Counted from the first letter of the stretch, positions 7,656 to 17,276 are shown. The stretch: 64,000 nt of DNA from Auritidibacter ignavus (GCF_003703835.1 NZ_RDQR01000005.1:1-64000), one strand, 5' to 3'. Numbers and translations are program-made. The notes: generated by a model not told the origin, from the letters alone.

Positions 7656-8771
7656 TCAACCTGCCAGCACGGAATAGGCCTCCTCCAAGCGCTGGTGCCA
7701 TACCTGTTGGCGGTCTTCTGGGAGACGAAAGCGAGCCAGCTTGTCTGGGTCAGGCTCAGGCACCTCGGAATGAGACGCCGGAACGGTAAGCTCTCCGTGC
7801 TCGGGGATGAGCCGAGGCGAACAGACGTCCTCGGAGAACAACGCCACCGTCCCCAGACCGCATGCATAGTGCAGTTCGGGCAACGCCCCGGCCAGGGCCA
7901 GCCCAGCGCTCATTCCCACGGAGGTATCCAGTGCCGAGGAGACCACGGCCTGCAGACCGGTGGCCTCGACGACCGCCAGCGCGCGACGAATCCCGCCCAG
8001 TGGCTGGACTTTGACCACCGCGATGTCGGCAGCTTCGGTGGCAACGACGGCGAAGGGATCTTCGGCTTTGCGGATCGACTCATCGGCGGCCAGGGGTAGG
8101 TCGATACCATTTCGAGCCAGCCGGGAACGTAATTCTGCCATGGCGGTCAGACCGGGCACCGGCTGTTCGGCATATTCCAGCCCGGCCTCTTGCAGCACGC
8201 CCAATAGGTGGACCGCCTCGTCGACGGTCAGCGCCTGGTTCGCATCAACCTTGATCTGTGCTTCGGGCAACAACTCCCGGACCCGCATCACCCGCTCGTA
8301 GTCGGCCTGCACACCGTGTATGTGTCGATCGAGCTGGGCCGGATCGGCCGGGAGTTTTTCGGCGATCTTAATCTTCACCGCCGAAAGGCTCGATAGATCA
8401 CCGTCGGTCGTGAAACCACGCAACACAGTCTCAACCTGCTCGGCGGCAATAGCTGGCACGGTGGCATTGACCAACACCGTGCTACGCCGCGGCGTGGGAA
8501 AACCCAGCCAGCCAGCTTCCAGAGTGGCCGACAGCCAGCGCGAGGATTCCACAGGCCCGTATTCGGCGAAGGGTGAAAATTCTGCCCACCCTCGTGGCCC
8601 TTTGATCAGCATCGCTTCCCGCACCGTCAGCCCGCGGAAACGGGTCCGCATCGGAAGCCAAACCGCCACTGCCACACGGTGCAGTTCCTCCCGCGAAACC
8701 AGCCCCACCGGTGAGATCAAATCGGGTAACCGGTCATCGCTCCAAGGTGTGTGATCACCGACAGTCTTCAT
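7656..8771 (-). CDS. menC: o-Succinylbenzoate synthase MenC
   Basis: A 371-residue enolase-superfamily enzyme that dehydrates the MenD/MenH product to o-succinylbenzoate. The catalytic lysine pair is in AVKIKIAEK, followed by the metal ligands in IKVDANQALTVDEA, EYAEQPV and LAADES, and the second lysine in IAVVKVQPLGG. ATG at 8771 removes 60 unrelated upstream residues and leaves only 52 bases before the divergent PAP2 gene, where the two promoters must overlap. No menH is visible next to it. Confidence 0.92.
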   Translation of the reverse strand: MKTVGDHTPWSDDRLPDLISPVGLVSREELHRVAVAVWLPMRTRFRGLTVREAMLIKGPRGWAEFSPFAEYGPVESSRWLSATLEAGWLGFPTPRRSTVLVNATVPAIAAEQVETVLRGFTTDGDLSSLSAVKIKIAEKLPADPAQLDRHIHGVQADYERVMRVRELLPEAQIKVDANQALTVDEAVHLLGVLQEAGLEYAEQPVPGLTAMAELRSRLARNGIDLPLAADESIRKAEDPFAVVATEAADIAVVKVQPLGGIRRALAVVEATGLQAVVSSALDTSVGMSAGLALAGALPELHYACGLGTVALFSEDVCSPRLIPEHGELTVPASHSEVPEPDPDKLARFRLPEDRQQVWHQRLEEAYSVLAG

Positions 8772-8823
8772 CCTCTCCAGTGTAATTGCGTCAATTCCCA
8801 GATAGGTACGGGATAATGGCGCT

Positions 8824-9996
8824 GTGAACTTTCGGCATCGATCATCCCAGCACGACCCGGAACAGGGCCCCGAATCTGAACCGATCTCCGCCGAAAAACA
8901 GGTGCCCTTTGATCCGAAGAAAACATATAACCAATACGGGGAAACCGACATTTTTCAGGTGGATGAGCTACATCCGAACGCCGCCTCCTCCCCTGCCTCA
9001 CCAGACAGGCTATCCGAGCCCGGCCTCGTCTCCCATGTCTCGGATGAATCGGCTGGCTCACGCCGACGCGAACGCCACCCTCAACACCAGCCGGGGCACG
9101 CTCCGATGGCCATCCAGCCGGCCTCCCGTCTGGGACTCTGGGCCCTTTGGGCGCTGGTGATGGCACTGGCGCTGTGGGGCATCTATACCTTCTTCGTGAC
9201 CTCACATACCGGCCAAATCATCGAACAGGCCGCCATTAACTCGGCCACGCAAAACCTGCAGTCCTTGCACAGCTACTCCCAGATGGTGCTGAGCGAGTTG
9301 CCCACCGTGGTCGCAGTCTTGGCGGTGCTGACGTTTGTGGTGATCACCTTATTCCGCCGGCGCTGGCTGGCGTCACTGATCGCGGTAGTGGTATTTGCCG
9401 GGGCCAACATCAGCACACAAGTGCTCAAGAATGTCGTGCTGACCCGTCCCGATCTCGCCAATGGCGTGCCCTACTACACCGGCAATTCCATGCCCTCGGG
9501 ACACACCACCTTCGCTGCCGCTGCGGTGATTGCGATCTTTTTGGTGGTGGCACCACGCTGGCGGTCACTGGTGGCGTTCTTAGGCGCGGTTTTTGTCTCG
9601 GCGGTGGGAGTAGCCACCTTCCTCGAGGCCTGGCACCGTCCCGCCGATATGGTCGCGGCCTTGCTGGTCTCGGGCATTTGGGGGCTGATCGGCGGAGCGA
9701 TCATTTTCCGTGTCGAACCGCAGTGGAATGCTTTCTCAGCTCGGGGCCGCCCCCGCGATCTGGGGTGGAACGCTTTGCTGTGGACTCTGGGGATCATGGT
9801 GCTCCTGGGAGCCGCGGCCACCGTGGCGATTGCCACCGGACTGAATATGGTCCCCGAACAGTTCAACCCCGAGTCCTTGGCCAGCATGTGGTACCTGGCT
9901 TATGGCGCACTGTTTATTGCCGGGTCCGGCTTTGTGATCTACGGAGTGCTCTCCACGTTCTTCCGCGCTGAGACCGGCCAGCGCGGAAGTCGATAA
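8824..9996 (+). CDS. PAP2-family membrane phosphatase
   Basis: A 390-residue integral membrane phosphatase starting at GTG 8824. About 100 N-terminal residues are hydrophilic and probably cytoplasmic. Then come about six hydrophobic segments. The three phosphatase motifs are present: KNVVLTRP, SMPSGHTTFA and, in degenerate form, TFLEAWHRPADM, with two histidines and an aspartate expected in catalysis. Such enzymes dephosphorylate lipid phosphates such as phosphatidic acid or undecaprenyl diphosphate. The substrate here is unknown. The GATAAT at about 8811 may be a -10 element. The long charged leader is longer than in most family members. Confidence 0.8.
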   Translation: MNFRHRSSQHDPEQGPESEPISAEKQVPFDPKKTYNQYGETDIFQVDELHPNAASSPASPDRLSEPGLVSHVSDESAGSRRRERHPQHQPGHAPMAIQPASRLGLWALWALVMALALWGIYTFFVTSHTGQIIEQAAINSATQNLQSLHSYSQMVLSELPTVVAVLAVLTFVVITLFRRRWLASLIAVVVFAGANISTQVLKNVVLTRPDLANGVPYYTGNSMPSGHTTFAAAAVIAIFLVVAPRWRSLVAFLGAVFVSAVGVATFLEAWHRPADMVAALLVSGIWGLIGGAIIFRVEPQWNAFSARGRPRDLGWNALLWTLGIMVLLGAAATVAIATGLNMVPEQFNPESLASMWYLAYGALFIAGSGFVIYGVLSTFFRAETGQRGSR

Positions 9997-10037
9997 AGAA
10001 TTTTCTGCTGAAGGCTGAGCGCTATAACATAATCGGC

Positions 10038-11561
10038 ATGGCCAACAACAGCTCTGAACACGGCTCTGCCAAGATCGATTCCGACCATCTCGTGACCGTC
10101 AATTCGGTCGCCGATGCCCGTCCTCGCAACGCTCTCGATCGCTACTTCAAAATCACCGAACGTGGTTCCACGCTCGGACGCGAAGTTCGAGGCGGGATCG
10201 CCACCTTTTTGGCGATGAGCTACATTGTGGTGCTCAATCCCTTGGTACTCTCCGGGGAAGATGCCGCCGGGGAGGTGCTTGGCATTCCTCGCGTTGCTGC
10301 CGTGACTTCCCTGTTGGCCGGGCTGAGCACCATCCTGATGGGCTTGTGGGCCAAACACCCCTTCGCGCTGGCGGCGGGACTGGGAATCAACGCATTTATC
10401 GCCATTACCGTGGCGACCACCCCGGAGCTGACCTGGCCCCAGGCCATGGGCCTCATTGTGGTCGCGGGCCTGGTGATGATCATCCTGGTTGCTACCGGTT
10501 TCCGTGAAGCGGTCTTCCGTGCAATTCCGGACTCTTTGAAAACCGCCATCGTGGTCGGAATCGGCCTGTTCATTTCCCTGATCGGGCTCGTCAACGCCGG
10601 TTTCGTGCGCCGTCTACCCGATGAGGCCGGTACGACCGTGCCGGTTGGTCTCGGAACCGGCGGAGAACTCGAGGGCTGGCCGGTGCTGGTCTTCGTGATT
10701 GGACTGGTCATCACCGCGCTACTGGTCATTCGCAAGGTCCCCGGAGCGATCTTGATCGGCATTGTCGCCGGAACGGTGCTGGCCAATATTTTCGAAGCCA
10801 TCTTCCAGATCGGCCCCGCCGTGGATGATGATGGTAACGTCAACCCGGTCGGTTGGTCGCTGGTGGCCCCCTCAGTACCGGAATGGACCGCACCGGATCT
10901 GAGCCTGCTAGGCAAGATCTCCTTCGGTGCCTTTACCGCCGATTCCGTGGGCGCGGTGATGGCTACCTTGCTGGTCTTCGCGATCCTCCTGTCGGTGTTC
11001 TTCGATGCCATGGGCACCTCCACCGGTCTGGCCCGGGAGGCTGGCAACGTGGACGCCCAGGGCAATATTCCGCATCTGAACCGGGTACTGATGGCCGATG
11101 CCATTGCGGTCACCGCCGGTGGTGCTGGCTCCGGTTCCTCCAACCAGATCTTCGTCGAATCGGGCACCGGCATCGGTGAAGGGGCCCGCACCGGTTTCGC
11201 GTCAGTGGTTACCGGCTTGCTGTTCATCCTGGCGATGTTCCTCTCCCCACTGATCTACCTGGTGCCCTTCGAAGCCGTCGCCCCCGCCTTGGTGGTGGTC
11301 GGTTTCATGATGGTCACCCAGGTCACCAATATTGATTTCTCCGACTGGGGTGCTGCTATCCCGGCCTTCTTGACGTTCATCCTGATGCCCTTCACCTACT
11401 CGATCGCCAACGGCATCGGGGCCGGTATGATTGCCTACGCGGTCATCCGCACCGGTCAAGGACGCATCAAAGAAGTCCACCCGCTGATGTGGGTGGTTGC
11501 GGTGGCTTTCGTACTCTTCTTCGGTATGGGCGTCTTCCGCGGATTATTAGGGCTGAACTAG
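10038..11561 (+). CDS. NCS2 (AzgA-type) purine permease
   Basis: A 507-residue secondary transporter with about 12-14 membrane segments. Features of the AzgA/PbuG branch include FLAMSYIVVLNPLVLS near the N-terminus, ALAAGLGINAFIAITVA, FFDAMGTSTGLAREAGNVD, and VESGTGIGEGARTGFASVVTGL, the signature before the last helices. Family members import hypoxanthine, guanine or adenine by proton symport. The GSGSSNQIFVES segment differs from the more common GTSTVTTYVES form, so the specificity should not be assumed. The gene stands between the PAP2 gene and the oligopeptidase with short gaps and no obvious purine riboswitch. Confidence 0.88.
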   Translation: MANNSSEHGSAKIDSDHLVTVNSVADARPRNALDRYFKITERGSTLGREVRGGIATFLAMSYIVVLNPLVLSGEDAAGEVLGIPRVAAVTSLLAGLSTILMGLWAKHPFALAAGLGINAFIAITVATTPELTWPQAMGLIVVAGLVMIILVATGFREAVFRAIPDSLKTAIVVGIGLFISLIGLVNAGFVRRLPDEAGTTVPVGLGTGGELEGWPVLVFVIGLVITALLVIRKVPGAILIGIVAGTVLANIFEAIFQIGPAVDDDGNVNPVGWSLVAPSVPEWTAPDLSLLGKISFGAFTADSVGAVMATLLVFAILLSVFFDAMGTSTGLAREAGNVDAQGNIPHLNRVLMADAIAVTAGGAGSGSSNQIFVESGTGIGEGARTGFASVVTGLLFILAMFLSPLIYLVPFEAVAPALVVVGFMMVTQVTNIDFSDWGAAIPAFLTFILMPFTYSIANGIGAGMIAYAVIRTGQGRIKEVHPLMWVVAVAFVLFFGMGVFRGLLGLN

Positions 11562-11601
11562 CCCACCAGACTCGGTCCATTCGGTTGCGTAGCATGGGGC
11601 T

Positions 11602-13803
11602 ATGAGCTTTAATCCACCCCTCGCAGCCAAACGTCCCCACACGGTCACTCACCACGGCCGGACCCTCACGGACCACTACGAGTGGTTACGTGATGCCGAT
11701 AATCCCGAGGTGTTGCAGCATTTGCGGGAGGAGAACTCCTACACCGAACAGCTCACTGCCGATCAACAACCGTTGCGGGAGCAGATTTTCGCCGAGATCA
11801 AATCCCACACCATCGAAACAGATCTTTCGGTGCCAATACGCCGGGATGACTGGTGGTATTTTGTCCGCACGCGCGAAGGTAGTCAGTACCCCATTCACTG
11901 CCGGGTAGCAGCCGAGAACACCGGTGATCTGGTAGCCGATTGGACCCCGCCGGTGGTGGAACGTGACCAGCCCCTGTCCGGTGAACAGGTAATTCTTGAC
12001 GCCAATGAAGCCGCCGAGGGCCATCCGTTCTTTTCGCTGGGTGGGATGAGCGTCTCCCCCGACGGCAACACGCTGGCCTATCTGGTCGACACCACCGGCA
12101 ATGAGCTCTACCGGTTGCTGGTCCGTGATCTAACCACCGGTGAGGACCACCAGGAGGATCTCACCGGTGTCTTCGCCGGCCTGAGCTTCGACCGCACCGG
12201 CCAGCAGGTCTTCTACTGTTTGCCCGATGATTCCTGGCGCCCCAACCGGGTCATGGTCCACCGGCTGGGCGCCTCGAGCAGTGCGGACCAGCTGATCTAT
12301 CAGGAACCCGACCAGATGTACTGGACCGGGTTCAGCCTCTCAGCCGACCGCACCGAGCTGATCATCTCCTCTGGGACCTCAGAGATCTCCGAGACCCGAG
12401 TGCTTGCACTGTCGGAGACCGACCCGAGTATTCCCGCCCCGCAGCTGGCCGTCAGTCGCCAGCTGAACAGTTTGCACACGCTCACCCCAGTCGTCATCGA
12501 CGATCAGCGCTTCTACCTCATTGTTCATGACCGGAACCCACTGGATGGCACACCGCTTCCGAACAACACGGTCTCGATGGTGGCCGCGCAGACCGTCACC
12601 GAACCCGAGACCTGGCGAACCGTGATGCCGCACTCGACCGCGACCAAGATTGATGAGGTCGACGTCAACCGCACTCACGCGATCGTCTCCGCCCGGGTGG
12701 AGACCACCCCGCGCACCATGGTGATCCCGCTGGACGGGTTAGGCACCGAGAACCAACAGCCGGCCGTGGAACCACAGTTTCCCGAAGAGCTTTTTAGCTG
12801 TGAGCTGGTCTCGGCTCCCTACCAATCACCGCTGATCCGGCTGAGCTACAGTTCCTGGGTCACCCCGGTTCACGTCCTGGACTATGACCCGACCACCCGC
12901 GAGTTGTCAGTGCGACGCCGCCAAGAGGTCCCCGACTACGACCCGAGCGCCTATCTGGTGGAACGCTGGTGGGCGCCCACGTCCCGCCCCGAAGAGTCCG
13001 TGGCCATTCCACTTTCGATCATCCGTCACCGTGATGTGGCCTGGGATGGTAGCAATCCCGCTCTGCTGTATGGTTACGGCTCCTACGAGATCTCCATGGA
13101 TCCATTCTTTGCCCCGTCCCGACTGTCGTTGCTGGACCGTGGCGTGGTCTTCGTGGTCATCCACGTCCGTGGCGGCGGGGAACTGGGACGTCCCTGGTAC
13201 GAGCACGGCAAGAAGCTACATAAGAAAAATAGTTTCACCGATTTCGTCGATGCCACCCGATTTGTCGCCTCCTCCGGGTGGGTCGACCCCGACCGGATTG
13301 TAGCCATGGGTGGCTCAGCCGGTGGACTGCTGATGGGTGCGGTTGCCAATCTCGCTCCCGAGCTCTACCGGGCCATCTTGGCCGATGTGCCCTTCGTGGA
13401 CGTGCTCACCTCGATGCTGGACCCAGATTTGCCGTTGACCACCTTGGAATGGGATGAGTGGGGTAATCCCCTGCAGGATCCCGAGGCTTATGACTATATG
13501 GCCTCTTATACGCCCTATACCAATGTTCGGCCCGTGGACTATCCGGCCATCGCTGCGGTGACCTCACTGCACGATACCCGGGTGCTGTATGTGGAACCGG
13601 CCAAGTGGGTCCAGCAACTGCGACAAACCGTCACCAGCCGCCACGACGCCCCTGTGGAGGCCGGCGGATCGCCGGTGTTACTCAAGATTGAAATGGATGG
13701 CGGACACGGCGGAGCCTCCGGACGCTATCGCATGTGGGAAGACCAGGCCTGGGAGTACGCGTTTCTGCTCACCGCCTTGAACGCCACCGAACGGCGGAGG
13801 TAA
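11602..13803 (+). CDS. S9 family oligopeptidase (oligopeptidase B type)
   Basis: A 733-residue cytoplasmic serine peptidase. The first 400 or so residues form the seven-bladed propeller that filters substrates; the C-terminal alpha/beta hydrolase domain holds the triad Ser572 (in GGSAGG), Asp658 (in SLHDTRV) and His702 (in GGHGG). Length and the segment RGGGELGRPWYEHGKKLHKKNSFTDF match oligopeptidase B (PtrB), which cuts short peptides after Arg or Lys. There is no signal peptide. It is a single gene; its neighbours do not suggest a pathway. Confidence 0.9.
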   Translation: MSFNPPLAAKRPHTVTHHGRTLTDHYEWLRDADNPEVLQHLREENSYTEQLTADQQPLREQIFAEIKSHTIETDLSVPIRRDDWWYFVRTREGSQYPIHCRVAAENTGDLVADWTPPVVERDQPLSGEQVILDANEAAEGHPFFSLGGMSVSPDGNTLAYLVDTTGNELYRLLVRDLTTGEDHQEDLTGVFAGLSFDRTGQQVFYCLPDDSWRPNRVMVHRLGASSSADQLIYQEPDQMYWTGFSLSADRTELIISSGTSEISETRVLALSETDPSIPAPQLAVSRQLNSLHTLTPVVIDDQRFYLIVHDRNPLDGTPLPNNTVSMVAAQTVTEPETWRTVMPHSTATKIDEVDVNRTHAIVSARVETTPRTMVIPLDGLGTENQQPAVEPQFPEELFSCELVSAPYQSPLIRLSYSSWVTPVHVLDYDPTTRELSVRRRQEVPDYDPSAYLVERWWAPTSRPEESVAIPLSIIRHRDVAWDGSNPALLYGYGSYEISMDPFFAPSRLSLLDRGVVFVVIHVRGGGELGRPWYEHGKKLHKKNSFTDFVDATRFVASSGWVDPDRIVAMGGSAGGLLMGAVANLAPELYRAILADVPFVDVLTSMLDPDLPLTTLEWDEWGNPLQDPEAYDYMASYTPYTNVRPVDYPAIAAVTSLHDTRVLYVEPAKWVQQLRQTVTSRHDAPVEAGGSPVLLKIEMDGGHGGASGRYRMWEDQAWEYAFLLTALNATERRR

Positions 13804-13971
13804 GAAAAATCCCCAGGCACGCACCATCAGCACTTCTACAGCAAAGACACAGTATCCACTCCTATTAGACACGGGCAATTGCTGTTAGGCTTGGGGTGTA
13901 TCCTAGCCGGCCCGGCATCAGCAGGGTGTCAGGCCAGAGAACCGTGAAGAGCACCAGATCAAGGAGTACTC

Positions 13972-14931
13972 ATGACCATCACCGCTGCCATTGTTGGATA
14001 CGGCAACCTGGGCCGTTCCGCTGAAAAACTCATCAAGGCCACCGAGGACTTCGAGCTCTTCGGCATCTTCTCTCGTCGGGACAATCTTGACACACAGACT
14101 CCTGTCTACCCCGTCGCCGATGCCGCCCAGTATGCCGACCAGGTTGATGTGCTCCTGCTCTGCCTGGGATCAGCCACCGATATCCCGGAACAAGCTACTG
14201 GATTCGCCGAGCACTTCACCACCGTGGACACCTACGACAACCACTCGAAGGTCCCCGAGCACTATCAGAAGATGAACGCAGCCGCTGAAAGCTCCGGCCA
14301 CCTGTCGATCATCTCCACTGGGTGGGACCCGGGCCTCTTCTCGATGAACCGCGTGCTCGGCCAGGCACTATTCCCTCAGCCGGTGCAGAATACGTTCTGG
14401 GGTAAGGGACTGTCACAGGGTCATTCTGATGCGGTGCGCCGGGTGGAAGGGGTCAAGCGCGGGGTGCAATACACCGTGCCCCGCGAAGATGCCATCGCCG
14501 AGGCTCGCGCCGGTGAAGGCGAGGACATTGTCTCCACCGAGGCTCACGCTCGGGTGTGCTACATCGTCGCCGATGAGACCGATCACGACCGGATTCGCGA
14601 AGAGATTGTGAACATGCCGGCTTACTTCGCCCCATACCAGACCACCGTGAACTTCATCTCTGAGGAAGAATTCGAACGTGACCACCTCGGCATGCCACAC
14701 GGCGGTCATGTGATCACCACCGGCGATCTGGGCGGTTCCCAGCAAAGCGTGGAGTTCACCCTCGAGCTCGAGTCCAACCCAGATTTCACTGCCGCCGCCA
14801 TGGTGGCCTTCGCTCGTGCCGCAGCACGGCTGGCCGAAGCCGGTGAAACTGGCGCACGTTCGGTGCTGGAGATTCCCCTGTACCTGCTGTCTACCCAGGA
14901 CCACGACACGTTGCTGGCCCGCGAGGTCTAA
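13972..14931 (+). CDS. ddh: meso-Diaminopimelate D-dehydrogenase
   Basis: A 319-residue NADPH-dependent enzyme that makes meso-diaminopimelate from tetrahydrodipicolinate in one step, bypassing the longer lysine route. It has the dinucleotide-binding start AAIVGYGNLGRSAEKLI, then FSRRDN, DVLLLCLGSATDI, STGWDPGLFSMNRVLGQA and GHSDAVRRVEGVKRGVQYT, all features of Ddh. AGGAG at about 13962 precedes the ATG. The last 45 bases of the gene, including its stop, belong to a 132-bp sequence that is repeated at 21484-21615, so this is where a metabolic island was inserted; the gene itself is intact. Confidence 0.93.
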   Translation: MTITAAIVGYGNLGRSAEKLIKATEDFELFGIFSRRDNLDTQTPVYPVADAAQYADQVDVLLLCLGSATDIPEQATGFAEHFTTVDTYDNHSKVPEHYQKMNAAAESSGHLSIISTGWDPGLFSMNRVLGQALFPQPVQNTFWGKGLSQGHSDAVRRVEGVKRGVQYTVPREDAIAEARAGEGEDIVSTEAHARVCYIVADETDHDRIREEIVNMPAYFAPYQTTVNFISEEEFERDHLGMPHGGHVITTGDLGGSQQSVEFTLELESNPDFTAAAMVAFARAAARLAEAGETGARSVLEIPLYLLSTQDHDTLLAREV

Positions 14932-15018
14932 ACGCTCGCCTCAGGTAGTAGCCACCATGTGACCAACGGGCGTAGCATCGGTCCCTGCTCCACCGACGGG
15001 ACGGGTGTTACGTCCGCA
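14887..15018 (+). repeat. Left copy of 132-bp direct repeat
   Basis: Identical to 21484-21615 except A14957 against G21554. It contains the last 45 bases of ddh including the stop and 87 bases downstream. Identity begins at CTGTCTACCC and ends after GTTACGTCCGCA; the next bases differ. Confidence 0.95.
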
Positions 15019-15219
15019 TCACAATGGCATCACTGCGATCGCAATGCACTCAAGCGACATGAAATACACATTGGCGAGCGCCAAACCTCCAGGCAAACTT
15101 ACTATATATTGAATATATGCATGAAATGAAAGAGAACCGCAGGCTAATGATATAGGCTATGACGAATTGAATATTAACCTAACCACTAGGGCGTCAACGC
15201 CAGCGCCTCTGCCCCTCGG
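15019..15219. other. Palindrome-rich left end of the island
   Basis: This noncoding stretch has three perfect palindromes in about 85 bases: TGCGATCGCA at 15034-15043, TTGGCG-AG-CGCCAA at 15071-15084 and ATATATT-G-AATATAT at 15104-15118. No reading frame was supported. It may hold recombination or regulatory sites. Confidence 0.5.
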
Positions 15220-15224
15220 TTAGG
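15178..15224 (-). terminator. Hairpin at the end of the LysR gene
   Basis: CCTAACC (15178-15184) pairs with GGTTAGG (15218-15224), with an inner GGCG/CGCC stem around 15190-15200. The LysR stop codon (15220-15222) lies in the right arm. There is no long T-run on the minus strand, so termination is only a possibility. Confidence 0.4.
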
Positions 15225-16149
15225 CGTTAGGGAAACCTTTATTTTCCCTTCGCGACAGCGCTATCCTCAGAAAGGCGGTGGCCGCCGGGCTGAGCTTTGC
15301 ATTTCGGTATATCCATTCAATTTCCAACCCGATCGGGACATCGAGAGTTCGAGTTACCAGGCCAGAAGCTTCAGCAAGCCCTCTCCACGAAGCGCCTACA
15401 GTTGCCAGGCCTGCGCCAGCGCGCACCAGCGGTATCAGAGCCTCACGTTGTTCGATCTGCACTACAGCTTGAATACGATCACCCTCAGTGATTAGCAAGT
15501 CCGCGACTCGACGCATACCGGTTCCCCTTTGGCCAACGATCAAACGTGAACCAGCCAACTCATCAATTGTGATTGGAACAATTGATCCATCTTCATTCTG
15601 GCGCGCGGGCGGTAGTTCTTTCTGAGACCGCGCCAATATGATGAAAGGATCGCGACGAGCTCTACAGCTACGCAGACTAGTGGGCAGTGAAACGGGCGAG
15701 TGATGCGCGTATATCCCAATCTCCGCACGACCAAAACGAACTGAATCAAACATCTGATCCACAGTCGAGGCGGCATCAACATTTACTTGCATACCAGGGT
15801 AGTCGCGAAGGAAATCTGCCACGACATCCGCTAATGGATCAATTGACTGTGAAGGCGTGCTAGCCACAACCAACCTACCCTGCTCGAGCCGCTCAGCAGA
15901 TTCTGCGTGTGCACGCGCAAGCTCTACGCCACGTACCACATCGCGCGCGTGGTCCAGGAAGACTTCGCCCGTGGCCGTTAACACCATATGTCCGGACGCT
16001 CGGTGAAACAGCGTCACACCAAGATCCCGTTCAAGGGCGCGTATCGCTTGAGACACAGAGGGTTGCGAAATATAAAGAGCCTCGGCGGCGCGACTAACAC
16101 CACGATTATCAACAACGGCGAGAAAATATTGCAACTGCCTGAAATCCAT
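15220..16149 (-). CDS. LysR-type regulator of the island
   Basis: A 309-residue LysR-family DNA-binding regulator. The N-terminal winged helix-turn-helix runs over about residues 1-60 (FRQLQYFLAVVDNRGVSRAA, SQPSVSQAIRALERDLGVTLFHR), followed by a linker helix and a two-lobed effector-binding domain. ATG at 16149 is preferred over the adjoining GTG. The gene is divergent from the lyase gene at 16351, the standard layout in which a LysR protein controls the neighbouring catabolic operon and itself. The effector is probably the imported 2-hydroxy acid or a CoA derivative; this is inferred from position only. Confidence 0.9.
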   Translation of the reverse strand: MDFRQLQYFLAVVDNRGVSRAAEALYISQPSVSQAIRALERDLGVTLFHRASGHMVLTATGEVFLDHARDVVRGVELARAHAESAERLEQGRLVVASTPSQSIDPLADVVADFLRDYPGMQVNVDAASTVDQMFDSVRFGRAEIGIYAHHSPVSLPTSLRSCRARRDPFIILARSQKELPPARQNEDGSIVPITIDELAGSRLIVGQRGTGMRRVADLLITEGDRIQAVVQIEQREALIPLVRAGAGLATVGASWRGLAEASGLVTRTLDVPIGLEIEWIYRNAKLSPAATAFLRIALSRRENKGFPNA

Positions 16150-16350
16150 CACTCCACCTCACCCATAAGTACATCCTATAGGGTCGTATAACACTTATTC
16201 TTGGACTTGTCGCTTTTAACGTGGTGTGATGGCGTTCATACTCAGTCGGTGGCCACAACCGACATACGGGCTAACCCCCAAGGAAGAACCAGGCTCAAGT
16301 GTTCGGAGAGAATCCTCAACTATCGTCCCAACCCACGGGGGTATTGAAAC
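16150..16350. promoter_or_regulatory. Divergent LysR/operon control region
   Basis: The 201-base gap between the LysR gene and the lyase gene has an inverted repeat ATAAGT (16165-16170) and ACTTAT (16193-16198) around a palindrome CCTATAGG (16174-16181). It lies just upstream of the LysR start, as expected for a LysR binding site that also activates the divergent operon. Confidence 0.5.
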
Positions 16351-17247
16351 ATGTCAGATAGTGGTACAAGCAGTATCCTCTGTCCACTTTTCGTTCCCGG
16401 TGATAAACCAGAACGATTTCAAAAAGCCATGACGTCCGGTGCCGACAGCGTTATTTTCGACTTAGAGGACTCTATTGCGAGAGCCAAGAAAGAGACCGCC
16501 CGGAATAACGTCAAAATTTACCTCAGCGGGTCATCTAATAACATCGATATTAAGACCGGGGTGAGAATAAACGGAATCAAGAGTTCCCACATTGTAGACG
16601 ACCTGCGTTCCTTGACTTCAGTCATTCACCGCATCGACTATCTTGTGCTCCCGATGGTCGAAAGCGTCAACGACATCGACTATGCGATAGCACGCCTAAC
16701 TAGAGAGAACGCTAACCCATCAATCCCTAAGATTCCTGTACTCGCACTCCTCGAAACAACACAGGGGATTCTTAATGCTCATCAGATTGCAACCCATAAG
16801 AATGTGGAGCGGCTCGGGTTAGGCGTAGCTGACCTCTCAGCAGAGGTTGGTCTATCTGAAGAAGAAGCACCCACACTTTTCGACGCTTTACGAATCAAGC
16901 TTGTGATGGCGTCTCTTGCTACGGGGATTACGCCACCCTTAGACGGGCCTCCATTGCAGATTGGGGACCCAGATAGAGCCCTAGCCTCTACACAACATGC
17001 AAAATCATGCGGAATGTTCGGGCGAATATGTATACATCCGAGTCAGGTAGCTCCCGTCAAGGCAGTATTTACACCTTCCCTCAACGAAATCCGTAGAGCA
17101 CGCAAAATATGGACGGCGTTTTCCAGGGCGGAGATGAGGGGATTTGCAGCAATAAAACTAAGTGACGGAACATTCGTTGACTATCCCGTAGCAACTCGCG
17201 CAAAGAAAGTACTTCAACTCGCCAATACATTCCTTTCACACGAATAA
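16351..17247 (+). CDS. CitE/HpcH-type CoA-ester lyase (stand-alone)
   Basis: A 298-residue TIM-barrel enzyme of the HpcH/HpaI aldolase - citrate lyase beta family. Family landmarks are LFVPGDKPERFQKAMTSGAD, SVIFDLEDSIA, the arginine in VRINGI, the metal-binding glutamate in ALLETTQGI, and GLGVADLSAEVG. There is no citD, citF, citC or citG nearby, so it is not part of a citrate lyase complex. Free-standing relatives cleave or form (S)-citramalyl-CoA, malyl-CoA or beta-methylmalyl-CoA. With the CoA-transferase and 2-hydroxycarboxylate transporter of the same operon, cleavage of a hydroxyacyl-CoA to acetyl-CoA (or propionyl-CoA) and pyruvate or glyoxylate is the best guess. GGGGG lies about 10 bases before the ATG. 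Confidence 0.82.
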   Translation: MSDSGTSSILCPLFVPGDKPERFQKAMTSGADSVIFDLEDSIARAKKETARNNVKIYLSGSSNNIDIKTGVRINGIKSSHIVDDLRSLTSVIHRIDYLVLPMVESVNDIDYAIARLTRENANPSIPKIPVLALLETTQGILNAHQIATHKNVERLGLGVADLSAEVGLSEEEAPTLFDALRIKLVMASLATGITPPLDGPPLQIGDPDRALASTQHAKSCGMFGRICIHPSQVAPVKAVFTPSLNEIRRARKIWTAFSRAEMRGFAAIKLSDGTFVDYPVATRAKKVLQLANTFLSHE

Positions 17248-17276
17248 CACCATCAAGAAAAAGACTGGATGATATA

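Noticed and set aside
7133-7789. 218-codon plus-strand frame over menD
   Set aside because: It overlaps the well-supported menD and menC genes and has low-complexity Gly/Arg content without any family features.
10220-11227. Long antisense open frame of 335 codons inside the NCS2 permease
   Set aside because: It mirrors the permease gene codon by codon, is Pro/Thr/Ser-rich with no domain, and the plus-strand permease is clearly real.
14887-15018. Target-site duplication of a transposon
   Set aside because: 132 bases is far longer than any transposase duplication and no transposase lies in between.
16351-17247. Citrate lyase beta subunit as part of a citrate lyase complex
   Set aside because: No alpha or gamma subunit, ligase or prosthetic-group genes are nearby, so a free-standing CoA-ester lyase is more likely.
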